Made by a program: the position numbers and the translations under genes. From positions 1-64,000 of the forward strand of contig NW_005179103.1 in assembly GCF_000350225.1 (NCBI RefSeq): a DNA stretch of 64,000 nucleotides, given 5' to 3'. The notes below the pieces were generated by a model that was not told the origin of the DNA, did not search any database, and worked only from the letters and a program-made list of their open reading frames with translations. Below, one piece after another: positions 41,622 through 53,345 of this stretch. The first letter of the stretch is position 1, and the number at the start of each line of letters is the position of its first letter. This stretch comes from Chondrus crispus (taxonomy: Eukaryota > Rhodophyta > Florideophyceae > Gigartinales > Gigartinaceae).

Positions 41622-44600
41622 GCTGACGGGCGCGACAATTCCCTCGTGATAGCTTGTCTCATCTCTATCCTGCCTGCGTAACGCTGAATTTGCGACATCG
41701 CCATGTCGCCTTTGATCCGTAAATTGAATCTTCCTGCGTGCTCCTTCGTCCCTTCGTTTCCTCCTCTTTTTCTCATTGATGCCCACCCCGTCATAATCAC
41801 GGTGGCACCCTTATACCTCCTTCCTTCTTCTCTTCACCTCGCTACTTCCTCCTCTCTTCCATTTTTCTTGGCGCTCCCTCCCTGTTATGATCACAGTAGT
41901 GCCCTCATATTTTCTCCTTCCTTCTGTTCTCCTATCCCTTTTCCTCCTCTTTTTCTCGTGCGCCTCCGCATTCCTCCTCTTGAACCTGTCGCTCTCCCAT
42001 GTCGATATTCCTGTGAAAATCGACACCACAGGGGTGCAGAGATCGCCCACCTTCCGATCGCCTAGTAGGGGAGTTCGTGCAGCTCCCCTCTCTCCTTGCA
42101 CTCCCAATTCTCGAGGATGACCCCCGGAAAAAAATAAAATAAAAACAAAAGAGAAATAGGATGGGCTGGCCTTCGAACGTGGCAGAGGTTCAATCCTCCT
42201 TGCCACGCACCCGTGTCTGTCATCCAGGGAAAGGCCTTGAGTCACATTGTCCTGTTCGGCTAATAAAACTCAGGTGTCCCGCCATCGTGAAGTTGAATCA
42301 CGAAGCCAATGGCGTCTCCCTTGAAAGTATATCTCCAATCAATTCTCGAGCGGCTCTTTGCGATGCGGAATAGTCGTTGACCCAGCCCCGGAGATGGGCG
42401 TCCTGAAATTCACCTCTGGAAGTTTGGCGCTTCCATGTTGCGTCCCCATCCATGATGCATGCGTCTAATTTTCCTTCTCTTATTTTTCCCTACTCTTTTC
42501 CATCCTTGCCGCATGACGGACGTCTCCTTTTTCTTGATACCAGGCCCTCGTGTGACCTCTTCCTCCTCTTTAATCTCAGTGCACGTCCTTTTCCTTCCTC
42601 CTTTTAGGACGTGATCCCCCCGTTTGGGAGGGTTATTCTCACAGTCCCGCGGGAGGTCTACTCCTTGATCGCTTTGACATGTCGCTCCCCTACGTAAGCG
42701 GAGGGGGAAATAAATAAATAAACAATCGAAGCATGAACTGTGGAACGAAAATGAAAGAAATGCGAAAGGAAGTGAGGTGGGTCCTCCATGACGAAACGCT
42801 CGTGGTTGGAAACAACGACAGGAAATACATGAGCCGGACGTCGTCAGATGCTAAAAGCAACGATTGGGCCATTAGTGACAAGCCCATTGAGCGACACTTT
42901 CTCTCCTTGGAAGTTGTTCTCCCCTCGGTGGTCCTCCTGTGTGTTCATGGTAGAGCGTGGCGCAACATTCTCAATCGCCTCATCAAATGAAGACCTCAAC
43001 TCCCTTCTCACTGAAGCGGGGCTTGTCGATCCACTTTCGTTCTTCCCTTTTCGGTTTTCCCTTTTTCTTCCTCAACAAGGGAACTGTGTTGCGAGAATAA
43101 ATGTTCGCGGTCGGGGACAGGACAAGTATGGTCTTCCTGAGCGAAGATGCGAACCTGATTGTCGGCGGTAATGCAGACCTTGTGTTACCTTTGCTCGTGC
43201 AGAGGGACGCTCTCGCTCATTGATCGTCACTAGCGAATTCGACGATCCGCTGTGTGTGCTCTTGGCAGTGTCTAGCACGGTAGGTGGTGACGATGCGGTT
43301 GGGTGACCCTGGATACTTGTGTCGTCGGTTGTAGCAGGCGTCGCTCAAGTGTCGCGCGACGAACAAGCGCTGTAATTTTCCACTCCATTACGAATTTGAC
43401 TTCCGAAGGCTGACACGTGTTCCGTTTTCGACCTTCACCGCTAGTCCAGCAGCTCTCTGGCGGCATCCTTATTATTACTTTTCTTCTGTGATCAGATCAT
43501 GCCCTTCGAGGGCGGACCACTGATCCAAGCGTCACTTCACGCGTGCGCTACGGCAGCGCGTGATCTGGTCTAAGGAGGTGCATTACTGTGCCTCAGTCTG
43601 AGACTGCAATATGTTTCCCATTTGTTGTTTGGGCAGTTCACCCCGTTTCGTTCAGGCGAGGGGATTCCAGTCGAAATCACCTAAGTCGTTCCCGTTTTTC
43701 TCTCCTCAGTTCGTGTGATTCGGGTCCCCTGTGCCCATCCCTACTCTCTCATCGCAGCGCGGTCCCCAGCGTCATTCCACTCTGAAGGTCCCGACCTCGT
43801 GTGAGGGCAGCGACAACTCTCTTCACATTTCCAATAGTCCGCTCACGGTTCCTTCGCATCTCGCCCCGTACGCGGGCTCTCGATTGACCTCACCCATGGG
43901 GACCTGAAACTCGACTGCATCTTTCCGCACTCCCTTTTTCGTCAATTTGACACCGCCCCTCTTTTCCCGTTCTCCTTTCCAACTTTGTCACGCTTACTCA
44001 TTTCTGCCGCCATCTGGTAGCGACTCCACGCTTCTTAAATTGGAAACGGCCCCTCGATCAGCCGACCGCCTGAACTGCCTCCCCTTGGTAGGCTGTGCTT
44101 GAGTCCTATCATCAGGCTTGTTCCATCGTATAATTCGTTTCCCTTTCGTCCCGAAGCGCCACGTAATAGCTTAATCACGGTTGTCGAATGGCACTTCCCC
44201 TTGATCGTAGACGTCCGGCGTATTCGCCGGGAAGTCGTGCGTTTGCTCGGGGGTCACCGACCGAAGTGCGGCGCGTGGGGAGAAAACAAGCAAAAGCAAA
44301 CTAAATAAAACGGAACGACACAGAATAGCGAAAAAGAAGAAAGTGGGTAAGTAAATCCTCGATGAGGATGTTAGTCATTGGAGAGCTCGCGTTACAAAAC
44401 GGGTTCGTTCCGCAGGGTTGCCGTCGGCTTGTGCTTCGCATGGTCTCAATCTTAGCGAATAGAGGAGAATGTCCCCTGGGTGTCTCTTTCGATCCGAGTC
44501 AGATCGTAGCTTCGGCGCGGGGTCGTCTTGAGCTTGTGTGCCGTCGGCTGTGGGCGACGGCCAAAGAACATTTCCTTTTGAATCTCATTACGCTCCTAGA

Positions 44601-44973
44601 GGGCGGGCTGTTAATTGCCACTGTCCTTTTTACGTGCCTCCCTCGATTGTCGTGCGAGCGGCTCGCACGGGGCCATATGCTTCCTCCCAGAATACAGTCT
44701 CACGTCGATTTCTCGAAAGCACACCGTGCTTCAATCCCTTCTCGCCAAGGGACTCTGAGGTAAGACCTCCTTTCTCCTCTCGCTTCAATTTTCCTCATTT
44801 TTTTGGGTGAGGGATCCACTGTGTTCACCTCCCTTCCCTCGTCAATCAGTAGAAGATCATCGCCTCTTCAATGTCCTCCTTGGACTCCTCATAGACTCGC
44901 TGACCGACCTCCGCGGTGCGGGGTCGTGTCCCTAACGTTTCAAAAAATAAAATAAAATAGAACAGAACAAAAG
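41622..44973 (-). other. non-coding 3' region of A-IV
   Basis: No gene is recognised. The first 235 bases match A-I closely, up to the motif near 41846-41855. The remainder shares only separate blocks with A-I, for instance 43390-43640 with 26840-27080. A-rich islands lie near 42127, 42705, 44282 and 44942, and TTCCTCCTCT motifs near 41759, 41846, 41941, 41971 and 42560. Confidence 0.65.
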
Positions 44974-45646
44974 TGTAGTATAACCCCCCCCTCTTGGGGC
45001 TTTATTTTAGATTAGATCAACTCAGAATCGGATCGGTTACTGTAGAGCTCGATGCTCTACAGTACCACCACGTGTAACCCCGAGTACAGGGGGCGCACGT
45101 GTACACGTGTACGCGCGGGACCGAAGAGCGCGCACACACACGTGTACTGTCAGCCCCGATGACTGACAGTATTACAGTGTCGACCGACCGCTACAGTACG
45201 TCGCTACAGTACATCGGTACTGTACTATTATGATAGGTTATTATGTACATTAAATATGGAGCGGACCGGCGGCGGTGGAGGAGGACAAGCACGGACTTGT
45301 CACCCACCGACCGTCAAGGTCCGACTTCCCGCTTATTCTAAGGTAGCGTTCGCTAACTACCTTAGAGCGGCACCGAGCGCGGGTTGAGGACGCACGCGGT
45401 ACGCCCACGAGCCGGCTCCGCCTCCGCCCGTCGGTACTGGATCGTTACCCAGTACCGCGCCGGGGCGTCGAGGCGTCGAACCGCTCGCGCGTACCGGCGT
45501 CCTCCCCGTTCCCGCTCTACCACGCTACCCGGGCCCGCCGCCCGGTGCCGTTAGCTGGTGTCCCGCTTCACCACCGTCTTCCCGATCGGACGGGGTCTCG
45601 GTCGAACTGTGCATACACCCCTATCGCTGGGGGTGTTTATGCTACA
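44974..45646 (+). repeat. family B LTR (5' LTR of B-2)
   Basis: It begins TGTAGTATAACCCCC and ends TTTATGCTACA. It contains CACGTG sites near 45068-45150, TACTGTA at 45218-45224 and TTAAATA at 45250-45256. It is 673 bases. Confidence 0.88.
45218..45256 (+). promoter_or_regulatory. LTR promoter of B-2: TACTGTA plus TATA-like box
   Basis: TACTGTA at 45218-45224 is followed after 25 bases by TTAAATA at 45250-45256. Confidence 0.45.
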
Positions 45647-45647
45647 G

Positions 45648-45660
45648 TGGTCTCCCGACC
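45648..45660 (+). other. primer-binding site (B-2)
   Basis: TGGTCTCCCGACC, one base after the LTR, as in B-1. Confidence 0.78.
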
Positions 45661-45726
45661 TAGAAGACCCTGGAGTCCGATCTCCGAGAAGACTTCCGCT
45701 TCCCTCCGCGAACCGATCGCGTCGAG

Positions 45727-48297
45727 ATGAGCCAGGAGTTTGAGCCCTCGATCCGCTCCGAAGCGGCGGATCTGAGTCCGGCCGCTGTGCAGTCCCCATC
45801 CGCCCCGTCGGGCGACGGCGACGCAGGTCCTCGTGACCGCGAACCGTCGCTCGGTTCCTCCGAGGAAAGAGCGGCGGCGATGTTCGAACGCATAGCCGAA
45901 TACATCGAGGAAGTCCGTACTTCCCTCCGGATCGATGTATCGGACCATGTATACACTCGATGTATGGCCGAACTCCGCTCCCTGCGTGAAGGGAGGTTCG
46001 ATAGAGTGACGCAGTCCTTAGAGAATCTCCGAGCACTGATCGACGAGTTACACTCGCGGATCGTGCTCGTCGAAGACTCCCGTTTCGCCTCGCCCGGACC
46101 GTCCGGGCAAGGTCGCCCTGAGAGGCCGACCTCGGTGAGACGACCCGAGGACCGAACCTCTCCGTCCGCAGAGCAATTGGGTGCGTTTGCGCACCTCTCC
46201 GCTGAGCTCGACGCCACTCGTCGGCGTGCTCGTGACATGGAACGTACCATGGCCGACAGGCTACCCGGTGCCCCCTCGAGAGGGCCCGGTGGTACCGTAC
46301 CTCCGAGCGCCGCCGCCCCCGAGGGTTGGCGTCCGACTGGTGCCGCTACCAGTCGGACTGCAGAAGGAAGCCGTCCTCCGATAGACGCGAACTTCGCGTC
46401 TGAGACCCAAGCCTTGCCGCCTATCGCCGGAAGTAGGCGGCAAGTGGACCGCGTATCGTACGCGGACGAACAGGACCGTGGAGGAGCCGCCCGCGGGTCT
46501 GGAGAACCGATGTTCTCCGTCGATCCCCGCTGGGGCGGCTACCCGCCGGCGAGTTACGCCGAGCATCCAGGTCCGGTAGACGTCCGTACGCTACCGGTTA
46601 CCTCCTTCGGCACGCTGGGTCCCGCTGAACCCGAGCTCGAGCCGGTACATACGATGATCCAAGAGTTCAGCGCCGTTGCTGACTATCGTATGTACCGCTT
46701 GGATAACACCTCGAGGATCGTTACCTCGGGTGACGCGGGACGGATCGCGAAGTACGTCCAACGCTGTCGTGGGATCCGTCCCACGATGCGCAGCTTCGAC
46801 GGCACCGACCCGATCCAGCTGCTGCCGTTCTTGAAGGATATCCGGATCACCTTCAACGCGCAACACCTGACCGAAGGTGTTGCGGTACGAGTCCTCGCGC
46901 ACTTCCTCGAGCGCGACGCGGAGCGCCTGTATACGAGTTATACGATGCGTGGCCTCCGCGCCGGCCAGCTCCACGACGACGTGAGCTGGCCGGGGCTCGT
47001 GAATCAATTCTTAAAACGCTACCTCACGGACGACGTGTTAGGTGAAGCGTACGACGCTGTCGCGACGGCGCGACAGCAATCGCATGAGACGGAAAGCACG
47101 TTTGCTGACCGACTCGAGACTGCCGCGTTCCGATGCACGGCAGTCTTCTCCGAACAGTCCCTCGCGCACTACTTCGTGCGGGGACTTGCACCGGCAACCC
47201 GTGCCGCAGTATCCGAAACTGTGCAAAGGCTGCCAGGCAGTCAGAAGACCGATCTTCCGACCATCCGCCGTATCGCTACGGCGGAAGGTACAACGTACCG
47301 CGCTCGGCGCGGTTTACCTCTGCCGGATTCGAAACCGGCAGGGAAGGCTGGCAGGACTACGAAGTCCGCCGCGACAAGTTCGCCCGCCTCGACCCTCCAT
47401 ATCGGGGAGGATGAGTGGCAGGCCGACCCTGTCCTCATTACGCAAGGAGCAGGGCCCGTGGGGGCACGAACCCCTTCACCGATGTCGACCGGAACCACAT
47501 CGAGTTACGCGACCGCCTTCGCGGCCACTCCAAGAGTGGCAAGGGGTACAGACCCCCGGGTCGCAGAGCTCGACATATCGAGCCGAGATGCAGGAGGCGA
47601 AGCGCCTCGCGTGCCCCTCCTCACCGATGAGGAGGCGCGGCACGCGGCGACATTCGCCTCAACGGACGGCAGCGCGTACGTGTGCTGGCTATGCCGTACG
47701 TACGGGCATGCCATGTACGCGTGCCCGTTCCTGTCGCCGGAACAACGGATGTTCACGGCGTACAGGAACTACCGCTACCAGATGGAGACGCGCCCCGGTG
47801 CGCGTAATCTCCTCCGGCAAGCGGTGGGCGAGGGCCGTCCCCCGCGTCAAGGTTTCCCGAACCGAACGGGTGGGGGCGCACGCTTCGCCCCCCGTGGAGG
47901 CGGGTACCGTCGTAACGAAGTCGATCGTCGGGATCGACCCGCCTATCGCCAGGCGGACACAAGGTACCCCCGACAAGGAGAAAGAGGGGACCGAGACCGT
48001 TCTCGGTTACCCCAACAGGTACAAAATGCGATAATGTACCTGCAAGACTGGGTAGAGGATCCGTACTCTCTACCCACGGAGGGTCACGAAGGAGAGCCGA
48101 CTCGCTTCGTCCCCCATATCCTGCGACGACCGGACGCCGCAGGTCAAGGCCCGGAAGTACCGGAGTACTTCGCCAAGGCCATCGAGCCGCAGTGGGGGAA
48201 TCGTCCCGACCCACGCGACCGGCTACCGGAAGAGGACCTGGCCGTCCATAGCCAGGAGGTTAGCTCCGATAGCACGGGTAGTTCGAAAAAAGGGTAA
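45727..48297 (+). CDS. gag of B-2
   Basis: An open frame of 856 residues from the ATG at 45727, 66 bases after the primer-binding site. The order is an acidic/Ser-rich N-terminus, a coiled-coil region with an AERIAEYIEE-like helix, a Pro/Arg/Gly-rich linker, a capsid-like region (about residues 310-520, starting MIQEFSAVADYRM), and a Thr/Ser/Ala-rich linker. A single zinc knuckle CWLCRTYGHAMYAC (about 47680-47725) and a basic Arg/Gly-rich C-terminus that could bind RNA follow. It is longer than most Ty3 Gag proteins. No homology to the family A Gag is obvious beyond general layout. Confidence 0.85.
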   Translation: MSQEFEPSIRSEAADLSPAAVQSPSAPSGDGDAGPRDREPSLGSSEERAAAMFERIAEYIEEVRTSLRIDVSDHVYTRCMAELRSLREGRFDRVTQSLENLRALIDELHSRIVLVEDSRFASPGPSGQGRPERPTSVRRPEDRTSPSAEQLGAFAHLSAELDATRRRARDMERTMADRLPGAPSRGPGGTVPPSAAAPEGWRPTGAATSRTAEGSRPPIDANFASETQALPPIAGSRRQVDRVSYADEQDRGGAARGSGEPMFSVDPRWGGYPPASYAEHPGPVDVRTLPVTSFGTLGPAEPELEPVHTMIQEFSAVADYRMYRLDNTSRIVTSGDAGRIAKYVQRCRGIRPTMRSFDGTDPIQLLPFLKDIRITFNAQHLTEGVAVRVLAHFLERDAERLYTSYTMRGLRAGQLHDDVSWPGLVNQFLKRYLTDDVLGEAYDAVATARQQSHETESTFADRLETAAFRCTAVFSEQSLAHYFVRGLAPATRAAVSETVQRLPGSQKTDLPTIRRIATAEGTTYRARRGLPLPDSKPAGKAGRTTKSAATSSPASTLHIGEDEWQADPVLITQGAGPVGARTPSPMSTGTTSSYATAFAATPRVARGTDPRVAELDISSRDAGGEAPRVPLLTDEEARHAATFASTDGSAYVCWLCRTYGHAMYACPFLSPEQRMFTAYRNYRYQMETRPGARNLLRQAVGEGRPPRQGFPNRTGGGARFAPRGGGYRRNEVDRRDRPAYRQADTRYPRQGERGDRDRSRLPQQVQNAIMYLQDWVEDPYSLPTEGHEGEPTRFVPHILRRPDAAGQGPEVPEYFAKAIEPQWGNRPDPRDRLPEEDLAVHSQEVSSDSTGSSKKG

Positions 48298-48437
48298 AGA
48301 CGGTTACGTACACGCGGTCGCGTGAGCCGTCTTTTCCCCACGAACTAGACCCGACCCCGCGTGCTCGCCAAGGACACGGGGGGTATTGTCCGATAATACA
48401 TCCCCCGCTTCCGGAGGCGGGCACGGGAGCTCCTGTA

Positions 48438-51234
48438 ATGCCGATACAGGGGGGAGCGCACGTCGAGGCCTCCGAAGGCCCGACGTTAGGAGAACAAGAC
48501 ACCGGGACAGCCGACGTCCCGGTGAGGCGTAACGATGGCAACGGGGGCAACGAGGACCGAAAAGATTCGGTCGACCCCCTGACTCCAGCGAGCCCAAGGT
48601 TGCCGGAGAAAGGTCCGTGTCGTACGGACTCGAGTAATCCGAGGGGCGCCACTGATCCGCGGACGCCCCAAGGAAGGGGGAGAAGGAAACGCAAGCGGGG
48701 CCAGCACCGAAATCGAGGGCCCCGGCGGAACGACCTCACCGATAAGGTCGCCCCGAAGGTTGTCGACGGCGTCGTTTGCCTTCTGACGTCGAAGATCTAC
48801 AACGTCCTCGGCTCGATAGCCACAGAGGGAAATGCATTTAAACCCCGCACGATCGCCGTTGATACGTGCTCGGGGTATAATCTGGTGAGGAAGGCCGACC
48901 TTCCCCCCGATTGGACTCGTTACGTCGTGCACGACGCACCTCTGCCACGATTGGCAGGCGCGAATAGCAACCCCCTCAAGCTTTCGGCCGTCGTCCGCCT
49001 GGCAGTGCGGTTGAAGAACACGGTGTTCCGAATTCCGTTCATAGTTGCGGACCAGCTCGCCGTGCCGGTCCTTCTCGGCACGGCCTTCATCGATACGCAC
49101 GTGCGATGTATCGACATCGAAGCTCAACGAATGGAGCTACGCCAAGGCGGTTCCGTCGCCATCGTTGACGGAAAGGGGGAGTCGACTCCCCCTACCAGGC
49201 GACACGGGCGACACACGGGTCGGCCAGACGTACGCGAGGAGGCCCCGCAAGCGATCCGAATCGCCCGCTGGGTTACCATCCCCGCGATGTCACAAGCCCG
49301 CGTGCGTGTGACAACCGCGGGGAGGGGCCTCGTGTTCCTGGAACCCAAGCCCTCACTCCAACACCGACATGGAGTGAGGCTGACGAATGGCGTCGCGGAG
49401 GTCCTACCGAATCAGACCTTCGACGTCATCGTCGCGAATTTCTCACGACGAGAAAGAAGGCTTCCGAAGCACACCGTCGTGGGATACGCGAAGCGCAACC
49501 CCCTCGCGATCCTCACTCCCGAACGTAAGGTCGCCGAGGGGATCGCGCACGCGCTACACCTGACCGACTTGACCGATCAAGTCGGTGGGGTAGGAGTTGG
49601 CCGATCCAACTCCGACGATAAGACCACCGTCGGGGGCAGGGGGGTCGACCCGGTCGAACGGTCACCTTTAGGCCAACCGATGGCGAGGGGTACTGTACTC
49701 CCCCAGCAAAAGGATCCCGAAAATCCACCGATGGATTGGGAAAAAGAGATCGACCTGTCATACATCGATGATGACAAGTTCCGTGGCCACGTGCTCGAGA
49801 TGCTCCGTAAGCACTCGAGTCTGTGGAGCGGTGCGCTTGGGACGATCCAAGCCACGGAGCACCGCATCCCCCTCGAACCGGGAACGAAACCGATTCGTTC
49901 TATGCCCTATCGGAAGGGCCCGGCCATGCGCGAAATGGTTGCGAAGGAGGTCAACAAGATGTTGAACGCAGGGGTTATCGAACCCGCGAGCACCGAGTGG
50001 GCATCCCCAGTGGTGCTCGTACCGAAGAAAGACGGCTCTCTTCGGTTCTGCGTAGACTACCGGCGTCTCAACGCGAAGACCGCAGCGGATTCGTATCCGC
50101 TGCCACGGATGGACGACTGCATCGACTCGTTAGGAGATGCAGCTGTCTTCACCACGTTGGACTGCAATTCCGGTTATTGGCAGATCCCGGTCGCTCCGGA
50201 AGACCGGGATAAGACCACGTTTACGACGCACATGGGCACGTTTCGCCACTTGCGCATGCCGTTTGGACTTAAAGGGGCACCGGCCACCTTCCAACGTGCG
50301 CTCGACATAATACTCTCCGGAGTCCGCTGGCAAATATGCCTCGTCTATCTGGACGACGTGATCGTGTTCTCCCGTACGCACGGAGAACACGCGAGGCATC
50401 TCGATACCGTCTTGAGCTTACTGAGGAGTTCCGGTATCTCCCTTAAGCTCAAGAAGTGCAGCTTCTTCCGACCGAAGGTGCACTACCTGGGGCACGTTAT
50501 CTCCCCAGGCAAGTTGAGCGTGGCCGATACGGCGGCCGACGCTTTCAAGACGTTCACGTTCCCGAGGACGTTGACGCAAGTGCGCTCGTTCCTCGGGGCG
50601 TGTAACGTATACCGCCGATTCGTTAAGGGGTTCGCTAAGATTGCACGTCCTCTGACCGACATGACGCGCAAGGATTCGGATCCCGATTTCTATAACCCCA
50701 CGGAGCTGCAACTTCAGGCGTTCGAGAACCTTAAGAAGTGCATGATCGCTCCGCCGATCCTCGCGTTGCCCCGGCACGGTCGTCCGTACATGATAGACAC
50801 CGACGCGAGTGCCTACCAACTCGGCTGCACCTTACTTCAGGAGCACGAAGAGCCGAACGACTGGCGCCCCGTGGGGTATTGGTCGTACTCACTGTCCGAC
50901 AGTGAGCGCAACTACAGCGCTACCGAACGCGAGTGCTTCGCCGTAGTGTGGGCCGTCCGCACACTACGGCCGTACGTAGAAGGCACGAAGTTCACCGTAC
51001 GGACGGACCATGACGCCCTCCGATGGCTCATGTCCCTCACCGAGAGTTCCGGAAGACTCACCCGGTGGCGGCTACGTCTGGCTGAATACGATTTCACCAT
51101 TCAGTACCGCCCCGGACGCGTGCATCAGGTGCCCGATGCCCTGTCACGACTCGTGTCGCCGAAGGTCGCCGATGACCTTCGCTCCACCGTCGAGGTGGAT
51201 GACGACATCCCCACTTTCGACGGGGCCACGACAG
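48438..51234 (+). CDS. pol of B-2, first part: protease, reverse transcriptase, RNase H
   Basis: It is open throughout. A retropepsin-like region (VDTCSGYNLVRKADLP) lies near 48855-48905. Reverse transcriptase spans about 49900-50500, with LRFCVDYRRLN, the CLVYLDDVIVFS catalytic box near 50335-50370 and the HYLGHVIS segment. RNase H spans about 50780-51150 (MIDTDASAYQLG, RTDHDALRWLM, VPDALSRL). It is in a -1 relation to gag. The coding sequence is interrupted by element D just after RNase H. The domain order and motifs are those of Ty3/gypsy elements. Confidence 0.85.
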
Positions 51235-51270
51235 CGTCTGTTTTTCTGATAGTCTAAACTTTCCCATACG
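51235..51270 (+). repeat. left terminal inverted repeat of D
   Basis: It matches the reverse complement of 58539-58574 at 30 of 36 positions. Confidence 0.7.
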
Positions 51271-51383
51271 AAGCCCATGCTAATCCAATGCATGCATGGC
51301 GATTTACCCATACTTGCACGAGCAGAAATTTCCAAAGTGTTTCCTATGCGGAGAAATGCGCCATGATTGCTTGGACGTGCATG

Positions 51384-51715
51384 GCTTGGTTCATGGGCTT
51401 GCATTGGTAATTTGCATGGGCTTCATGGGCTTGCATTGGTCATGTGCATGGGATTGCATTGGGAATCTGCATGGGCTTGCATGGGATTTTGCATGGGCTT
51501 GCATTGAACACCTGTATGGGCTTGCATGGGATTTTGCATGGGATCGCATTGGGAATGTGCATGGGCTTGGAAGGGATTTTTGCACGGGTTTGCGTAGGCC
51601 ATCTGCATAGGCTTGCATTGGCCATGTACATGGCCTTGCATGGGCTTTCTGCATGTACTTGATTTGGATATTTGCCTGGGCTTGCATTGACCTTTGCATA
51701 GCTTGCATGGGTCTA
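51384..51715. repeat. minisatellite of GCATGGGCTTGCATTGG-like units
   Basis: About ten imperfect units of roughly 30 bases, built from CATGGGCTTGCAT and TGCATGGGATT words, run from about 51384 to 51715. The frames seen across it on both strands (Met/Gln/Ala/His-rich) follow from the repeat. Confidence 0.8.
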
Positions 51716-51743
51716 CTGGGCGGGTTCTTTCGCTCTAGCTGTA

Positions 51744-51796
51744 CAGGTTTCCTCTTTTAGTTTATGCTACAAGCATAAACTAAAGGAGGAGACCTG
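51744..51796. repeat. near-perfect 25-bp hairpin with a 3-base loop
   Basis: 51744-51768 and 51772-51796 are reverse complements at 23 of 25 positions, with loop ACA. It directly follows the minisatellite. It could be a small-RNA precursor, a palindromic scar or a terminator-like structure; nothing decides among these. Confidence 0.75.
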
Positions 51797-51799
51797 CAT

Positions 51800-53330
51800 A
51801 ATTTACGACACTACAATACAAGACCCGAACGTCGAGGCAAATCTTTTCGCGCTTGCAGCTGCTGGGGATGGCGGCGGTCTCGAGTGGAGCCCCCGCGGCT
51901 CGCTCCGCTAGTACACTTTTTTGGCAGGCGGTTTCGTGTGCTTCTGGCTATGGAACGCTGTTCGCGGTCTCTCGCAAAGTGCCAAGAGTGGCCGGCGGGA
52001 GCGGGGCCGGACAGCTGTGGGCGGCATCATGCACTATAATGGTGCACGGCGCATCCCAAGATCGTTCTAATTCTGACATGCTAGTGGCGCACCAGCAAAG
52101 CCTTTGTTGCGTCAAGTCAAGTTGAATTGAACTATTGAGTAAGAGAAACTTTGTTCGTGCCTTCCGTGACTCCCTGCGTCGGCCACGAAGACACTCCACA
52201 GTTGTAGCAGCAGGGGGTTACGCGAAATGCAAAGCAAACGTCAAATCGGGAAAATTCCGACGAACATAGAACTTCCTTGTGGTTGTCGATGGGCGTACTA
52301 AGAGAGTCAGTAAAGAGTAGAGTACAGTTGTGAGACGTGCAAGGAGTCCGCCAGATGGAGACCTCACCTATCTTTCATCCAGTACGCAGTCCAGCAGACA
52401 CACAATCGTCTCTTCCTCACCGTGATGGTTGCAAGCAGTGCATGACTAGATGAGATTGTGTTCACACACTGGCAGTCTGTCAGCAAGGACCTGGGCCGAC
52501 GCCCTAAGCTGAACAAAGACTCTCTCGTAGTGGAAAGGTCGATTTGTACATACCGTGAGATGTAACAACTGGCTATGCATTCTGAGAACGAAAGACCAAA
52601 CTTCGAGAGTCTCACACTTTAGCATTTACTGTTAGCAAGGAAACATATGTATTCAGCATAATGAAAGCACTTGATCGCTAAAGCAATTTTGAAATGAATC
52701 CTGCGAGAGTACGGGAGAGTCCGCTTCGAGTCATCTAGATTGTAGCAGCTCGTACCATGTGTAGATATCCTAACTCCAAGTCCATCGCATAATCAAATGC
52801 CTCAACGTCCGGGGGCGCTGGATAGCTGATTCCACTTGCAGTGGCCAGTCGACGGAGCGTCGCAGGATTGCACAGCCTGATACATACTAACTTGATATGT
52901 TTTGTTGTGCGCCTCTACGCCACGTACACGGCTGTCTATTACACAGCTGAGCATGTAGCGTAGAGGCGCGAAAGAGACTGCATCCGATGCAGCCTTATTG
53001 GGCTTGGTAGTGCCTCACGGACGGTTTGTTCGTATCGTACGAACACTGACGTCCGAGCACCGGTTCGTCTCTGTATGCTTGGCGAAGTCGCTTCAGGGGC
53101 CCACGCGTCATCCCCACAAGCCAAAAGCATAAACCGATCGCGCTGGGCCAGACGCGTAAACCGATCGCGCTAGTACTAGCGCTGTCGGCCGTGCAACGCA
53201 AAGCTCGCGTGGGATAGCTGGTCTCACGCCGGCGGTTGTGCAGCCGCCGGGCGATATCAATAATACCCCTGAATGAAACCATTTTCGGCAGATTAGTGGG
53301 CCAATCAAAAGGCACCCCTCCCACGTTGTG
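51800..53330. other. interior of D without a recognised gene
   Basis: No frame here looks coding. A 12-bp perfect stem (52909-52920 with 52958-52969) encloses a 37-base loop. The perfect 16-base palindrome GCGCTAGTACTAGCGC lies near 53167-53182, beside two copies of TAAACCGATCGCGCT about 29 bases apart. Confidence 0.5.
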
Positions 53331-53345
53331 GACCTCAAGCAGATC

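Larger units (their letters stand above)
38744..44973 (-). mobile_element. element A-IV: family A element, 3' half
   Basis: It has a minus-oriented 3' LTR (38744-39790), purine tract, antisense frame and non-coding 3' region, and is then interrupted at 44974 by B-2. Its pol, gag and 5' LTR are not in this window. It probably landed inside A-III. It is about as young as A-I in the antisense-frame region, with about one break there. Confidence 0.8.

Noticed and set aside
51391-51708. Met/Gln/Ala/His-rich frames on both strands
   Set aside because: They are generated by the GCATGGG minisatellite and have no independent support.
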